From Opisthorchis felineus (taxonomy: Eukaryota > Platyhelminthes > Trematoda > Opisthorchiida > Opisthorchiidae): a stretch of DNA of 64,000 bases. This document shows positions 49,406 to 61,400 of the stretch, piece after piece (within the stretch, counting starts at the first letter, position 1; each line of letters begins with the position of its first letter). The DNA lies in NCBI GenBank assembly GCA_004794785.1, contig SJOL01007286.1:177141-241140 (forward strand), in the 5' to 3' direction. The notes below the pieces were generated by a model, which made no database searches, was not told the DNA's origin, and worked only from the letters and a program-made list of their open reading frames with translations. A program made the position numbers and the translations under genes.

Positions 49406-49863
49406 CGCTAGTGAACAAGGTACAGTGAGCATCCGGTCTCCCATTCCGAATTCTCAACCCCTCGTACAAGCTGAAGAACATCAGTCAAAAACGGACTACG
49501 ACCACTCAACCTCTGGACGAACCAAATTCATCGAAATTATGCGAGTGAACGATGTGGGTTTCAAGTCTCCAACGTCAAGTTCTCTGGTTTTGAAGAAGCC
49601 CGTGATACCAAACGGCGAGCTAACAAGTTCTGGCATTTACGGACAGAGCAGGTCCTTCTCTTCATCTCTGTATCCCCCTCAGTGTGGATTTTACAAGAAA
49701 ACGGTAGAAGACCAATCACATATTAAGTTTCCACACAACCGGTTTTCCGCTGGAACCTGTGCGAGAGAGAGAGCTCCAAACGGACGGAAGGATAGCTCCG
49801 CCAAAGTTTCACAGATCCCGAGGCTGGTAAACAGCGCCAAAGTACCGAATGCCAGACAAAACG
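49406..49863 (+). CDS. Internal exon of the host gene
   Basis: This exon of 458 bases lies between the acceptor CCTTGCGTTTTCAG (ending 49405) and the donor GTGAGT (49864-49869). One base completes the codon begun in exon 1, 152 codons follow, and one base carries over, giving a phase-1 intron that matches the next exon at 57265. The translation (ASEQGTVSIRSPIPNSQP and on) is Ser-, Pro- and Asn-rich with basic stretches such as ARERAPNGRKDSS, so it is predicted disordered. It contains no domain I recognise. The frame is open from the acceptor through to a TAA just beyond the donor, as expected of a true exon. Confidence 0.65.
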
Positions 49864-52800
49864 GTGAGTAAATAAAGGACGCATTCCAACGTATTGCTTG
49901 ATTAATTTTAGTTTTCTTAATTTATCTCTGTCCTTCCCATCCATTAACCTGACCGACTTTGATCATCTGAACGACGTACTAGCTGACGTTATCAGAACAC
50001 GCTTTCACTGAAGTCTTTTTGAAGGTATCGATCAAATACAGGTAGATAAGAATAAATTACCTCAAACCAACCTTAGCATGAGAAAGGCGAAAAATGTCTC
50101 AATGGTCTGTCCTTTGGTAAATTTGCTTAATTCCGCGTCAGGACCATGGACCAAACCAGATGCTGAAGAGTATGAAAAATACAGACGTTTGACTTGTTTT
50201 GATGACTGGCTGCGAATACAGAATCCGAACAGAGACACTGTGGACCCGAATTGAAATCCTTTGACCGGAATTAGTGGATGCAAAATGTTTCTGATTTATT
50301 TCACGCACTTCAGATTTTTTAGCACCTAAAGTTTTGATAATTGAGAAATGTTATGAAATTCACAACAAGAGGTCAGGAAATACCCTCTCAGGAACAGTGC
50401 AATCGATAGTTGATGTATAGTCCAGTGACTTCAGAAATGTCAGATATCCTAAAACTAATCCAGGTGTCCCTCAAAGTATTTACGAGCCTCATAGCAATAG
50501 TTTTTACGGGGAGTGGATGCATTGGCCTGCATTCTTCAGAAACAGAATTCTAATTTCCATACAGGGAATAACGCTCGCATCACCGAACCTATGTCAGAGC
50601 CTAGTCGGCAGGTTTAAATAAAAATCTAGGCCTGAAGCGGCCACTGTTCTCTCTAATTGGTCAACAGTTAGGAAAACCAGTGCAAACACCCCGAATTTTA
50701 GAGACAACCACGATTTTTCACTGAGCTTATCTGTATTGTACTCTACATAATATATGCAGACTAACTGCCAGTCACAGTGCGTAGTCTGTTTGAACGGATG
50801 TACAGTCTGTCGAAAACATCTGTGAAGTAGTGGTAGAAGTAGTCCGTGTTCCGTGATCCCGGAAATCGATCAATGGAATGTTTCGATTTGCTCCTGGAAA
50901 TCCTCATTCTATCAGGCAAAACCATTGCGTTTTTATTACTGCACAAGCCTTACACGCCGTTCCGAACCCTGCACTGTCCGTTCGAATTCGCCCGATTGTT
51001 TATCTGCATTGATGACTAAAACAAATGAAGCTTTTTGAATGGATGCCTTGACATGCGTTGACCTTCGGTTGTACACTGAAGTATTGAGATGACTGGTCAG
51101 CAAGCTTTGAACCGGACTAGGACAGTCATTGGCTCATCGTTTTGTCTTATGGCTTTTTTCTTACAGTGTGTCTCATCCTACCCCTACACAGTGCGTTTAT
51201 CGTAGCTCGGAGACTAACCTGACCAAAGTGTCTGCTCAACAAAACTCCACTAAGTTCGTTCTCAAGGTGATCATTCTGGTGCAATCAACGCTAAAGAAAG
51301 AGTAGTTCTTCAGTTGTATACAATCCACGCTTTCACGAATTTATGCGGTATTACTCACTATTCCGTTATCTGCAAAGCTACCATCAATCTAACACAGACT
51401 AAATTTTCATGGTGCTCACCGACGACAAGGAGTGATATCATTTCCCATTGTCTCTGCTGATACGGAACGCTGAGTCACGCGTAGATTTGACGATCCCGAA
51501 TATCAAAGAAATGGGTTCAAAAGTCTACGATGCTATTTACACGAATGTGAGCAAAGTTATACAACACACCTCCAGTGTTCATGTTCGTGGCGTGGACCGG
51601 TGCACAAGTCTGCCACTGCCGGCATAGTACGGTGTGAAGGTCCGCAGATCAAACAACGTCGTGCGGAATGCTGACTCGATGCTGTAGGTTGCGGTCGTCC
51701 CTTTCGAGGATAGTCGTGGTTCTGAATGGCGATGCCACTACACGGAAATCGTGACAAAACAAGTCAGGGCAGCCTCAGAAAACGGGGCACGAACATTCAT
51801 GAATAACCAGGTCAGCTGCGCACATTCACACGTACACACATGCTAATATACCAGTGTCGGACGAGAGGGCCTTTGCGGCAGGATGAATGGCGGCTACAGA
51901 GCAAAACAAGTGGAGATCAAAAGTACATCGGCGAAGTGAGTAAATGAATGGGGGATTTATCGTGAGGTCAAGTTAGATTCAGTACTCTTGTTGTCATACC
52001 ATACCGACACCTTCACCCTACCATGATGGATGCAAACGGAGTGTGACTGGCATCTATGCTAACTCAATTTCCCACGCACCGGTATGCAACACGTGGCATT
52101 TAGGTCACTACAATTGCCACAGTGGAGCAAAGCGTGTGGCCGGGACAGTTGTGTGATTCGTGCGGCCGGTGGCGTGCACATCACATGAGCAACCCAGTGG
52201 AGGTGTATTTCGCGGAATTCTAGTTTGAGATTCCTCACTCAGGATTCGCTATAAAAAGCAAAAAATGATATCTGGGCAGAAGAACATATTTAAATTAAAA
52301 TTGGTAGTCCGCTACAACATGAGCCAATGTGAGGTTCTCCACAATTCCGAGCGCCTAACTCGCCCGAGCAGAACTTCCATGAGTTCCTTTGTCGATGAAA
52401 CTGAAGAACTTTCTTATGGTGGTTAGTTTCTTTCCAAGCTGCGAATAAGGAGTTTTGACACCTTTCTGGTCGCTCAGCAGATGCCGACTCATCGAGTCAG
52501 CGGTTTCGCTTTGGGTGGGTGCATGGACTGCCGTTCAGCCATAACGTCCGGGAAGTCAGCGCAACTTACCAGTGTCGGTACAAAAATTTGAAGAAAACCA
52601 AAGGGCACTGCTGCAATGTAATGAATTCCAACGTGAATTCCACGTGTTTGGAGAAAATGCCATCACGGAATCGATGAGTATATGGTTCTGGTGTTAATCG
52701 TCTTGTTCAGAGGGCAAATAAAAACACGTGACATTGCACGCATCAGACGAGGTTGGTCACCTCGAATACAGACACAAGTGATGGTTATTAGAGCTGGCAA

Positions 52801-53184
52801 GTACACTTTTATGCTTTAAACCCGTCCGGGAGGGATGGTATGACGGTTTGCACACTGAAATATACTTCGGGCAAACGTTGCACCAAACCTCTCATACTCG
52901 GTTGGCCTGTGAGTGGAGGTCTGACCAACGGTCTCCTGGACGTCCACAATCACGATGGTAACGTGACGTCATTTGGTCTTATATGTTAGACTGTCCCGCT
53001 AACATAACGTCAGGCACTGCTGCCGTCCAGCCAGGCTTCTGAGCAGAAGACACTGGTTGAGAGCACTGTTTGTCACCCAGCTTCGGTTTAGGCACCACGA
53101 CAGTATCTCAGCCCACACCAAATAGCGAACTTTACAGACATAGCTAAATTCATGTCCAATCGACCGTCGTTTTACCGGGTCGCG

Positions 53185-53202
53185 TTATATTATATATATA
53201 TG
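53185..53202. repeat. (TA)n run
   Basis: Short TATATA tract. Confidence 0.7.
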
Positions 53203-53253
53203 ATGTATTATGTACACAGCAGTGTGGTAAGGGATATGCGAGCTTCCCAGCTA

Positions 53254-53290
53254 TCCACACTTCCACACCTCCACACTTCCACACTTCCCT
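53254..53290. repeat. Tandem CCACACTTCC minisatellite
   Basis: Three to four imperfect copies of a 10-base unit CCACACTTCC, one varying to CCACACCTCC. Confidence 0.75.
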
Positions 53291-53399
53291 CCCTTTTCGT
53301 CTAATGATTGATCTTCTGTACGTCCAAGCTGTAGGTGCGTCACTTTTGCTTACAATAAAGTGACCAGCATCATGCTACCGCGCGAAATGCCTCAGTTCT

Positions 53400-53705
53400 A
53401 GGTAGAACATAATACCCATAATATTGCCGAAACTTCTTCAACAGCCCCGGACCCGGTCTTGACCTCCTTGGGCCTCATAAATTGTGCTCATTTCCCGAGT
53501 TTCTTTCGGCATTTTCGTCTATTTGAGCACCAACTTCTACGCAGTTGGCGAACTACACTCATAGGAAAGCTAACTTGGTGTTCACCGAAGATTCAGCTGA
53601 ATCCTGACTGACTCCTTCGTTTGTGATATCCTTCAAATGAACGCGCTGCACAATGAGACCGCCTCGTACTCCAGTTGGTACGATATTCGGGATGTCACGG
53701 TATAT
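53400..53705 (+). repeat. Old copy of the ribozyme repeat, A then B
   Basis: Block A (53405-53530) and block B (53540-53705) lie in the same direction, which shows the unit order before inversion. Ribozyme positions are degenerate: CTGATGA is lost, although the GACC-GGT and GGCCTCAT surroundings remain. Similarity in B includes GATTCAGCTGAATC and TCGTTTGTGAT. Confidence 0.65.
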
Positions 53706-55976
53706 GCTGCTGACATCAAAACGTTTCATCTTAAGCACAAAACTGCACTTAAGGGATTAAACGTCAGTTTTGTTATCAGAGATAACATTTGAAAGTTGAA
53801 GTACATCAAGGACCAGCGTTGTGATACCTGGATGCAAGGTTTCCAACGGAAGTCTAGTTGGCCATCTGCTCTGTAGTTATTTCTTCCTATTCAACCGGCA
53901 TAATCTGAGGAGTGTCTGTCAATGTAGACCCATCTTCAGTTTCTCAATCATTGATATGCTTTTCTGCCGGCTGGACGCAGGACTAGACAAAATTCCACCA
54001 CAACTGTTCCATCATTACGGTGGGTTTTCTAACCTTACTTTAAGCAGGTTTTTTAGGCATATTTGGGAACAAGGATATATTTCCACACCACTGGTCAATC
54101 ACTCGTCTTAGCTTCATTCCGAAAAAAACACCGGAAGCTATTTTTATAACCACAGGAATCATGACATGTTTACTAGCATGAGCAGTACGCCTAACTTTGT
54201 GGGAAAGCGCTGATTGGTTAGAGAGATCGGACAAAGCGCTCTCTGCACAACAGTTTTAAGCTGTCACTTTCGATGCGACACTCTCGCAAATCTGAATAAC
54301 TCGATGTGCATGTGGTCCAGAGTTTCTAGTCCTGTTGACAAAAGTGCCACGTGAATGAGACCTCCAAATCCACCTAATGAGACAGAATAAAGAAGAAAGT
54401 CCTCCTGAAGCCAAGCTTTTTGAGATCTGACTGAACGTCCGATTAAGTTCCTATGTCATGGTATGTCAACTATGGGGTCCTCTGCTAGGACCAGTCGCTA
54501 CACAGGTGGAACATTCCGGCGATACACTTTGTAAATGGTGGCGAGAGTTCGAAATTTCAGTCCAGGTTCACTCTTGTAGAAAAAGTGTAGGTATGAGGAG
54601 CTTTGGGAATTTCCAGTTGAGGATTCTTCCTGTAGATGAGGCCAGTCTTTGTTAGAAAAACCGACAGACACTGTACGGCTGTTTCATCCTTATTGGGAAT
54701 AGTTAGCATTGCTCATCTCATGAAACCATAGGGAGCTCCGAACATGCGACCCCTCGGCTGGTATTTCGAAAACTTAACCGTTTGGTTAATAGCGGCTGGT
54801 CGGTATTGTGAATAAGCCGCAGTACTGAAAAACAGGTGACCATTGTCCGGTTGTCTCGTCCTCGTTGAGTATCAAATACAGCGGGCATCTCAGGGAGTGA
54901 CAAGGAAATGCCAACTAAGTGACCGGAAGGACCGAGCTTCTCTGGAGATGCGCACCGATTTTCAACTAGTAGCTGTCGGTTGCATTTCGACTTGTCGGCC
55001 TGTCTCAGTTTCTGCTTCAAGTTAATCTCTCAGTTCATATCCAACTGTTCACCAACTCAGGTTTTAGAGAAACTAATCTTCAGATCTTCCGTTGCTTCTG
55101 ACCATCTTCAGGTCACTGCAAGTTGATTTTCAAGCAAAACTTTACTTGTCGCTGCCAAGGACAATCGTCTAACATTTATGCACGTTCGTTTGTCAATTCA
55201 TCCCGCAACAACCGATGATTCGAAACTGCCTCAACATAAAAAATAAGTCAACTTGGCACGGGATGATATAAGTCACATAGGATAGGTCATGGTTTAGGCG
55301 ACAATAACTTAGCTGAAGTAATGTATACCGTCTCCGCCCAAGTTTCACGGCACAGGACAGGGGAATAATGAGCTTTCTTTGTGAATTCGGTCTAGTGGAC
55401 TGGCCAGCGTGGACTTACTAATGGCGATCAACTCAGACAGTTCCAGCAGAGTGCAAAGTTCACCTTATGAGTTCAAAAGTATTACATGTGGCTCCTTATC
55501 TGGATTCATTAAGTCTTATTTATTTAAACCATCGAGTTAACCGAAACATCCAAATAACACATGAGTTGTAGCCGAAGCATTCTTTTGCCTCTGATAATTG
55601 AATCTTTTCCTAAGTACCTCTCGGCCCGTTACAAACAATGTTTATTTTCGAGGGCGAACTAAAAATCCACTCATTTTCAAAATCAATAATGTCCCCAGGA
55701 AATTTAAAAAAAGCTTTTCAGATGGACGCCTTAATTGTGCTTTTCATTAATCACATACGCAACGTAGATACGGCTTTAGAGTTTACGTGAACCAATGACT
55801 AACATTCCGAAGTCGAATTTTCTACGTAGTACGAAAATTTTGATCGAAGTTCGTCAACAGCCTAGCCGTTTCATCCCGCCTGGAACCCTTCAAGTCTGAA
55901 TACCCATCGACGCATTTAATTCGGTAAAAAAGAATTGCATATGAAAGGAATGAAACAGTCAGTATGTTTTCTTCAC
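53706..55976. other. Stretch without recognised element
   Basis: Intronic sequence with no recognised coding frame or repeat. Confidence 0.35.
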
Positions 55977-56275
55977 ATAAAGCACTATTCATAAGATTGT
56001 TGAAAACTCTTCGACAGCCCGCTTCCGGTTTCACCCTTCTTCACACTCAGCGGAGTGGTCTAGTTCCCGAGTTTCCATCTATCTTATGTTCTGCTTGAAC
56101 ACCACTTGGCATATTAAGCCCACTTCCAAGTTAACTTGGTGGTAACGGAAGACTTAACTGAATCCCAGATGAATCTCCCGTTTTGTGTTGTACCAAGAAG
56201 ATATATTTTAACATCTATAATATCGTGTCTACCGAAAAATAACGCGGTCTTTGTACAGCACATTCAGTTAAAGAA
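55977..56275 (+). repeat. Old copy of the ribozyme repeat, A then B
   Basis: Block A keeps CTTCGACAGCCC and CCGGTTTCACCCTTCTT. On the minus strand the core reads CTGAGTG with GAAACC following, so it is inactive. Block B is more diverged but keeps CTGAATCCCAG and TCTCCCGTTTTGTG. Confidence 0.6.
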
Positions 56276-57264
56276 TGCTATAAGTCATAGTTCCGAAAGA
56301 ATTCATTTAAGCCGCCTGTTAACAAATTTACCTGCACATGGGTAGTATGTTTATTCGCCAGGCTTCATGACAAAATGTGATTCTGTGGTTGACAATTTCA
56401 ATTTGTTCACCTTACGTGGTCAGCCAGGCTGCCCAGCGGAGTCGATGGCCTTTTTAGAACAGACCAGACCGAAAGCAAATAAGCAATTCAGGTCTGAGGT
56501 TCCAAGCACATCAAAAGTGTGGAACTGACAAACGTTTGATGACGTACACCATCTATTTCTCCTAAGGTTAACTAACACCGGATCACCTGTTTCACATTTC
56601 GCTTCACATGCAAGACCTTTCACGGATGTATCCCTCCATTGGCATAAGGTTCTCCAGAAGACACATTTTTCACCAGTCTTAGGGAATGCTACTGGGTTAG
56701 GTCCACTTTTTCTACCAAATAGAGAAACGCAACTCACCATTCTGTCTGGTCACGTCACCTGTGGATTTCGTCATTTTAGGTGAACTTGACCCATTAGTCA
56801 TTGTTGGAATCACCCTTGAATCATTGTTTGAATGATTTCTGGAATCCACACCAGTATTTTTAACTCGCAGTTGAATCACTTAATCTTAGGCCCCGCCGAT
56901 TAACTTCACACCCGATTGGCTGCCTGATATGCTGATCATCTCGTACTTACTTCACTCGCGCTCTTCTATGTGTGGGTTGACGCAGACGTACTAATATGTT
57001 AGCTGCTTTCAGATTCCAATGTCACTTTACACCTCTTGCTTCTAAGATCTTGGACCGTCACACACACCGTTGGTTATTCCACTCAATAGTATAGTGTCTC
57101 GTTTGAGGTGTGTGTGGTGAGAAAAATGAGTTCAAATTTTGCACTGCGAAGAGAGATTTATATTTGTCTGCAATTTATTCAGCGTTCCTGTGCGTATTCC
57201 AGATCTACTACAGTATCCAAAGTATCCAAGTTTCTGTTAAATGTTGCTCGTTTTTTGCCTTCAG
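56276..57264. other. End of intron before exon 3
   Basis: No recognised element apart from the acceptor at 57249-57264. An ATG-less frame also extends upstream of the acceptor to 57108, but the codons before 57265 lack the Ser/Pro/Asn bias of the exon. Confidence 0.4.
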
Positions 57265-57890
57265 TCAACAGTGGAATCTACAGAAACACGCGACCGTCCC
57301 CGCCCCGTAATCCACCTAGTGACAGCTCAACTGGACAAAGAAAAGTGAATTCAGGACCACGAATTCTCAGCGGCAACGGTGGTACCACATCATACAGCGA
57401 CAGACATCACTGTCTACAACAACCAAATACTCAACACCCTAACCTCCAAAACACTGCTCCGAACCCAGTTGAGAGAAACCAATCACCGATTACGGTTACT
57501 AAGGAATTCCTTATCGTTAACGGCCAAATAAGTCAAGAGGAAAATGATCGATCTCTGGTTCAAGAAGAGCAAGACGACAAGACTATCAACAGTGATATGA
57601 GCGACTTCGATGAAGAAAAGTATCCTGAGGATCCTATGATAATGAACTCCTTTTTGGTGGACCCAATACATTTGAATGAAATTTCCACGAAGAGGCTGTC
57701 ACATAATGCTCTGGTCGGTGAGGAAGCTGATCCTTATCAGGACCGGGCTAAACGCTGTGTTGGAAAGCGAAAAAACAAGCCGGTCTTAGCTGCTGTTCGA
57801 GCATACGCAGAAAGATGTAACAACCGACAAGGTGCATCTCCGTGTGCCACGCCGACAATGAATGGGACAATGGGTGGATGGTTTGGAAAC
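57265..57890 (+). CDS. Third recognised exon of the host gene
   Basis: Acceptor TTTTTTGCCTTCAG ends at 57264 and donor GTAAGT begins at 57891. It supplies two bases to the split Val codon, then 208 codons, ending in phase 0. The three exons sum to exactly 456 codons. The N-terminal part is Pro/Asn/Ser/Gln-rich (RPSPPRNPPSDSS). An acidic patch (MSDFDEEKYPEDP) follows, then a basic cluster, AKRCVGKRKNKP, that could serve as a nuclear localisation signal. No domain is recognised. The frame stays open past the donor to a TGA at 58038-58040, so either it ends there, or splicing at 57891 leads to a further exon. Splicing to nearby AG sites at 57978-57980 or 57990s would give a short tail ending in TAG. 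Confidence 0.65.
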
Positions 57891-58040
57891 GTAAGTTTGG
57901 ACAGTGTATGGTCGTTTCTAAATGGTTTCCTGAAAAAGCATTCACGCTGTTACAATTCACACATACTTCCGTTTGAAACAGGAGCTTTCTCAGGTGGAAC
58001 ATTTTCTATGCTAGATTCGTCATCTTGGTTAAAAAATTGA
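57891..58040 (+). CDS. Possible read-through C-terminal tail of the host gene
   Basis: If the GTAAGT at 57891 is not used, the frame continues for 49 codons and ends in TGA at 58038-58040. This tail is hydrophobic and aromatic (VSLDSVWSFLNGFLKKHS), unlike the rest of the protein. No polyadenylation signal is obvious just downstream. The strong donor makes splicing more likely. Confidence 0.3.
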   Translation, partial: VSLDSVWSFLNGFLKKHSRCYNSHILPFETGAFSGGTFSMLDSSSWLKN

Positions 58041-58149
58041 GAAGGGCACATTATAATTATCCTCAAACGCGAAGAGTGTAACTCCATGTTGTCAACGAGC
58101 TTGCTGAAATCTTTTACTTCCATAACTAAGGTCGTATAATCTAGAGCCT

Positions 58150-58401
58150 TTAAGCATGCGGCTCATGTTTGTGATGTTCGGAATGTTTACGTTTTGTGGT
58201 TTTGCTGATACTGGCCATGGAAACTGGCCGATGGTCACAATTACAAAACATGTAGTAAGCCAGAAATCGTAAAACGGCATCCACATAAAACACATCCACG
58301 TAAACGGTAGGTATGAACTTTTCAGAACCGAACGCGCGATTCAGATCGGACAATAAGGTCGTTTTCCCAATGCCTGACAAATAGGCATATTGTATAAGCA
58401 A
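58150..58401 (-). CDS. P-loop-like segment, possible exon of a minus-strand gene (weak)
   Basis: The minus-strand frame contains GIGKTTLLSDLNRAF, which fits the last part of a Walker A motif. It is preceded on that strand by an acceptor-like TGCCTATTTGTCAG, with the exon starting at 58373. With a Gly codon split at the junction the upstream exon would supply the first part of a P-loop, as in nucleoside kinases or other P-loop ATPases. No clear donor follows, and upstream exons were not found. The frame ends at 58150-58152. It may be real, an old pseudogene, or chance. Confidence 0.25.
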   Translation of the reverse strand: MLIQYAYLSGIGKTTLLSDLNRAFGSEKFIPTVYVDVFYVDAVLRFLAYYMFCNCDHRPVSMASISKTTKRKHSEHHKHEPHA

Positions 58402-61400
58402 TGAGCAAGGTGAAGCTGGCCGCGCTCATTGCAGTTTTGACTGATTACTGAGAGAATTGCATTCGTCAGTCTGCCTTGAAGCTCATTTGTCTGCTATTTT
58501 CTCTTAAGCAAGTGCAATAAGCTAAACTGCCCGTCCACCCTCAAATTCCACAAAGTCAAAGGGTGTGTTCGTTTTCAGTTGATTCGACAGTTTAGAACAG
58601 ATTAACTTTTCTAACCAAAGAAGTTGGTAACTAGAAGTATCTACAACTGACACAGGAATGAGCTCGTTTCACTAAGGATTCTGGCATATTTCTATTGAAC
58701 GCTTATCAGCGTATGATCGATTCGCCTTCCTTCCACAGCTTTCAAGCTGTAGGACTTCAGTCGTCATGTGAATGGTCAGCTTGCCGTGTTATTAGTATGC
58801 ATGAACTGCGAAATAGGCTTTTTTTCGAATCGCGCACGAATAGTCTGATGAATCCAATAAGAATTTGTTTCGAGCTACATCTAATCTTTTAGGTCCTCTT
58901 TTATTTCGGCCGTTAAAAGTGTTTCCAAGAATTGTAGTCATAAAATTGCGGGTTTTTCATGACAAACTGACTTGCTTTACCTGGCGTCGGGTAAGATAAT
59001 CATCACGACTACCTAAATCGCGGTCTAACTCGAACTATGAAGGAAGTCTCCTACAAGAGTACAATGATTATGTAGCTGTTTGGCTTCGCATGAAAATGCA
59101 AGTCAGCCGTTTGCTGCAGTATTGTTCGAGTAAGGCTATGCATATGGAGAACCTTTGAACACCATATTCGTTCTACATGACAGGTGCTTCAATGAATTGG
59201 AGGAAGGTATCTTCCCTGCATTCACGGACTCCTTTTGGAACTAGCCTATTTCTTCTCCTCTAACAGACAATTCGATTTTAATACATGAGTAACGGTTTAC
59301 AAGTTAAGGATGGCCCCATGCCTAGAAACACAACGCGTAAGCAAAATAACTCGCATGGGGAACATCAAGAAATCATGTTACTCAAATTTAAGTATTTTAG
59401 AATACTGGAAAGCTGGAATAGAGTGTACGGTCTTAAAGGATACTGGTTCTATAGAAGAGGAAGACAAGCAGAAATTTAGTGAGCCAGTGGGAGGGCATAT
59501 CACCGCTAGAAACCGTGCATAATTACTGTTTTTCGGAAATCTGTCCAACAATCGCAAACGGTGCGGAGTCCTTAAAGAGACGTGGATGTATGGAGTGAAG
59601 AAAATGCGGACCAATGTACCATATGGATGCTTCCTTCTGTCCTTGCTTGGTGCATTTATTTGCCCCCGACTCCTCAACCTTCACAAATGGTTGAACTTTC
59701 AACCTTCTGCATCCAGTTCCTTAATGAAATAGTGCAAAATACGACAGCATGAGCGCAAAAGGAAGGAAACAAACAATCTTCCCAGAAAACAGGGAGAACT
59801 AATTTCCTTGATATCGTCAAAATTTGGAAGTGTGATATGATCACCCGCCGTCAAGGATAAGTCGTAGTTTAGGAAATCATCTTCAGAATGCCACCTAAGT
59901 AACTGTTAAGGAGTGATGACCGTGAAGTTTACGCTGAAGTCTAAAGGGAAGCTGACCATCTGACGAAAGTCTGAAAGAAGACGTAGTCCGTGTAAGAAAC
60001 AAGACCCAACCAAACGGTGTCGTCCGTGAAAAGCCAGCAGTCATTTTTACCCATTTTTCCTTGGGTATCTCAACTGACGTATGGTAATTCAACGTAACTA
60101 CTGTCACTTGTGTATAGCAATGTCTTCACTGCAAAAGCACAAGATTCTTTTAGGATTATTCACTCTTCCTACGAAAGTTCAAAGCATACAGGGGAAATGC
60201 TTTCAGATGTACACCTCTTTTACCCTGTCTTGAGGATTTTTCCTCTAGACAGGTACTGGTTTATATGTATGGTGCTTCATCGAGCAAAGTGGCGTCGTGG
60301 AACTCACCAGCTCACAGCTCCCAATCAAATATTACGTAACACCATCCTCGTGACCAGTTCGTCGTGGCTATGGTATATAAATTTATTTGGTATTCTCCCA
60401 CTCGCTACGCACATGTGATGTCAGCTGTTTAGTACAACGATGCTACAAGGCCCGCCCTTAGAGTCGATCGTATCGTCACGTGAAAACCGCGCGGGAGAAG
60501 TAGCTGTTGTAAATGAGATCACTGGAGTACTTTGGTAACCAACTGAAGGGTGCGTTTTCTCACGCATGCTCAATATTGAACGGTAAGGCGCACCCGGATG
60601 CTGGTCACACCCAGTCTTAACGTGCACATGTCTGCTTGTGACTGAAACGCTGCCAGCAATATTAAAGAGGACTGCGTGGGCCACGAGCAAATTATCTGGA
60701 CTTCTGTAGCAATGAGATAAGTTTGGTTATAAACCTATTGCCCAAGTGTCAGAAAACTGGGAACATCTTGGAGTCATTTGCAATTTAGACGCTTCGTTTG
60801 TTTTCTGATCATCAAAAGTATGATAGCAAATTTGAGTTAGCTATTAACTTTTTCCACTGTTTTCCAGCGCCTCATTTAAAGAACCGTATCTGAAAAAGCG
60901 CTCTAGTAGCAGAAGCCTTACCTTTTATGAAAAAATGTGCAATAGTCTCTTCACTAAGCAATGTTGTTCCGAAGCTTCCGCTTAATTGAATCCTGAAGAA
61001 TGTTATATTTTGGGTTGAGGGATTCCATAAATTCACTTGGACTTGGTTTTTACATTAGTGCGACTATTATCTTTGTCAGTCCAAGTCTATTACTCACAGT
61101 CTTCAGCCGAAAAAAAACAGAAACTGAATTCCTTACATCTTCCGAAATATCACCTTATACATTTTGCGTGTAGTGTTGCTGATGAAGGGAATATACATTA
61201 GCAAATTTCAAGTCCGTCTGATCCAACCCAATTGCAAGCTTCAGTCTACACTTTGTTGATGGACTCTAATAACAAGGGATTCATCCATTCATTCATTCAT
61301 CTTCCAATAATCTCTAGTCTACACTAATTAGTGTGAAAACAGGTGGTTTGCCGAATATTTCTGATTGTTGGAATAACTCACGAGTGCTTTGCAGAAGCTG

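Larger units (their letters stand above)
51540..53400. other. GC-richer segment of unknown nature
   Basis: Visibly richer in G, C and CpG than its surroundings over about 1.8 kb, with a TATAAAAAG box at 52250 and an AATAAA at 53354. The minus strand at 51557-51757 shows a Cys-X2-Cys-X3-His arrangement (CLICGPSH), a weak hint of a Gag-type zinc knuckle. This could be a remnant of an LTR retrotransposon or another transposon. No terminal repeats were identified. Confidence 0.25.
49864..57264 (+). other. Probable 7.4-kb phase-1 intron of the host gene
   Basis: From GTGAGT at 49864 to the acceptor CGTTTTTTGCCTTCAG ending at 57264. Phase 1 at both ends: a G from the upstream exon plus TC from the downstream exon gives Val. 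It holds the GC-richer segment at 51.5-53.4 kb and two old ribozyme-repeat copies. Confidence 0.5.

Noticed and set aside
52240..52260. TATAAAAAG as promoter of a gene
   Set aside because: No coding frame or other core element follows at a sensible distance; recorded only as a property of the GC-richer segment.
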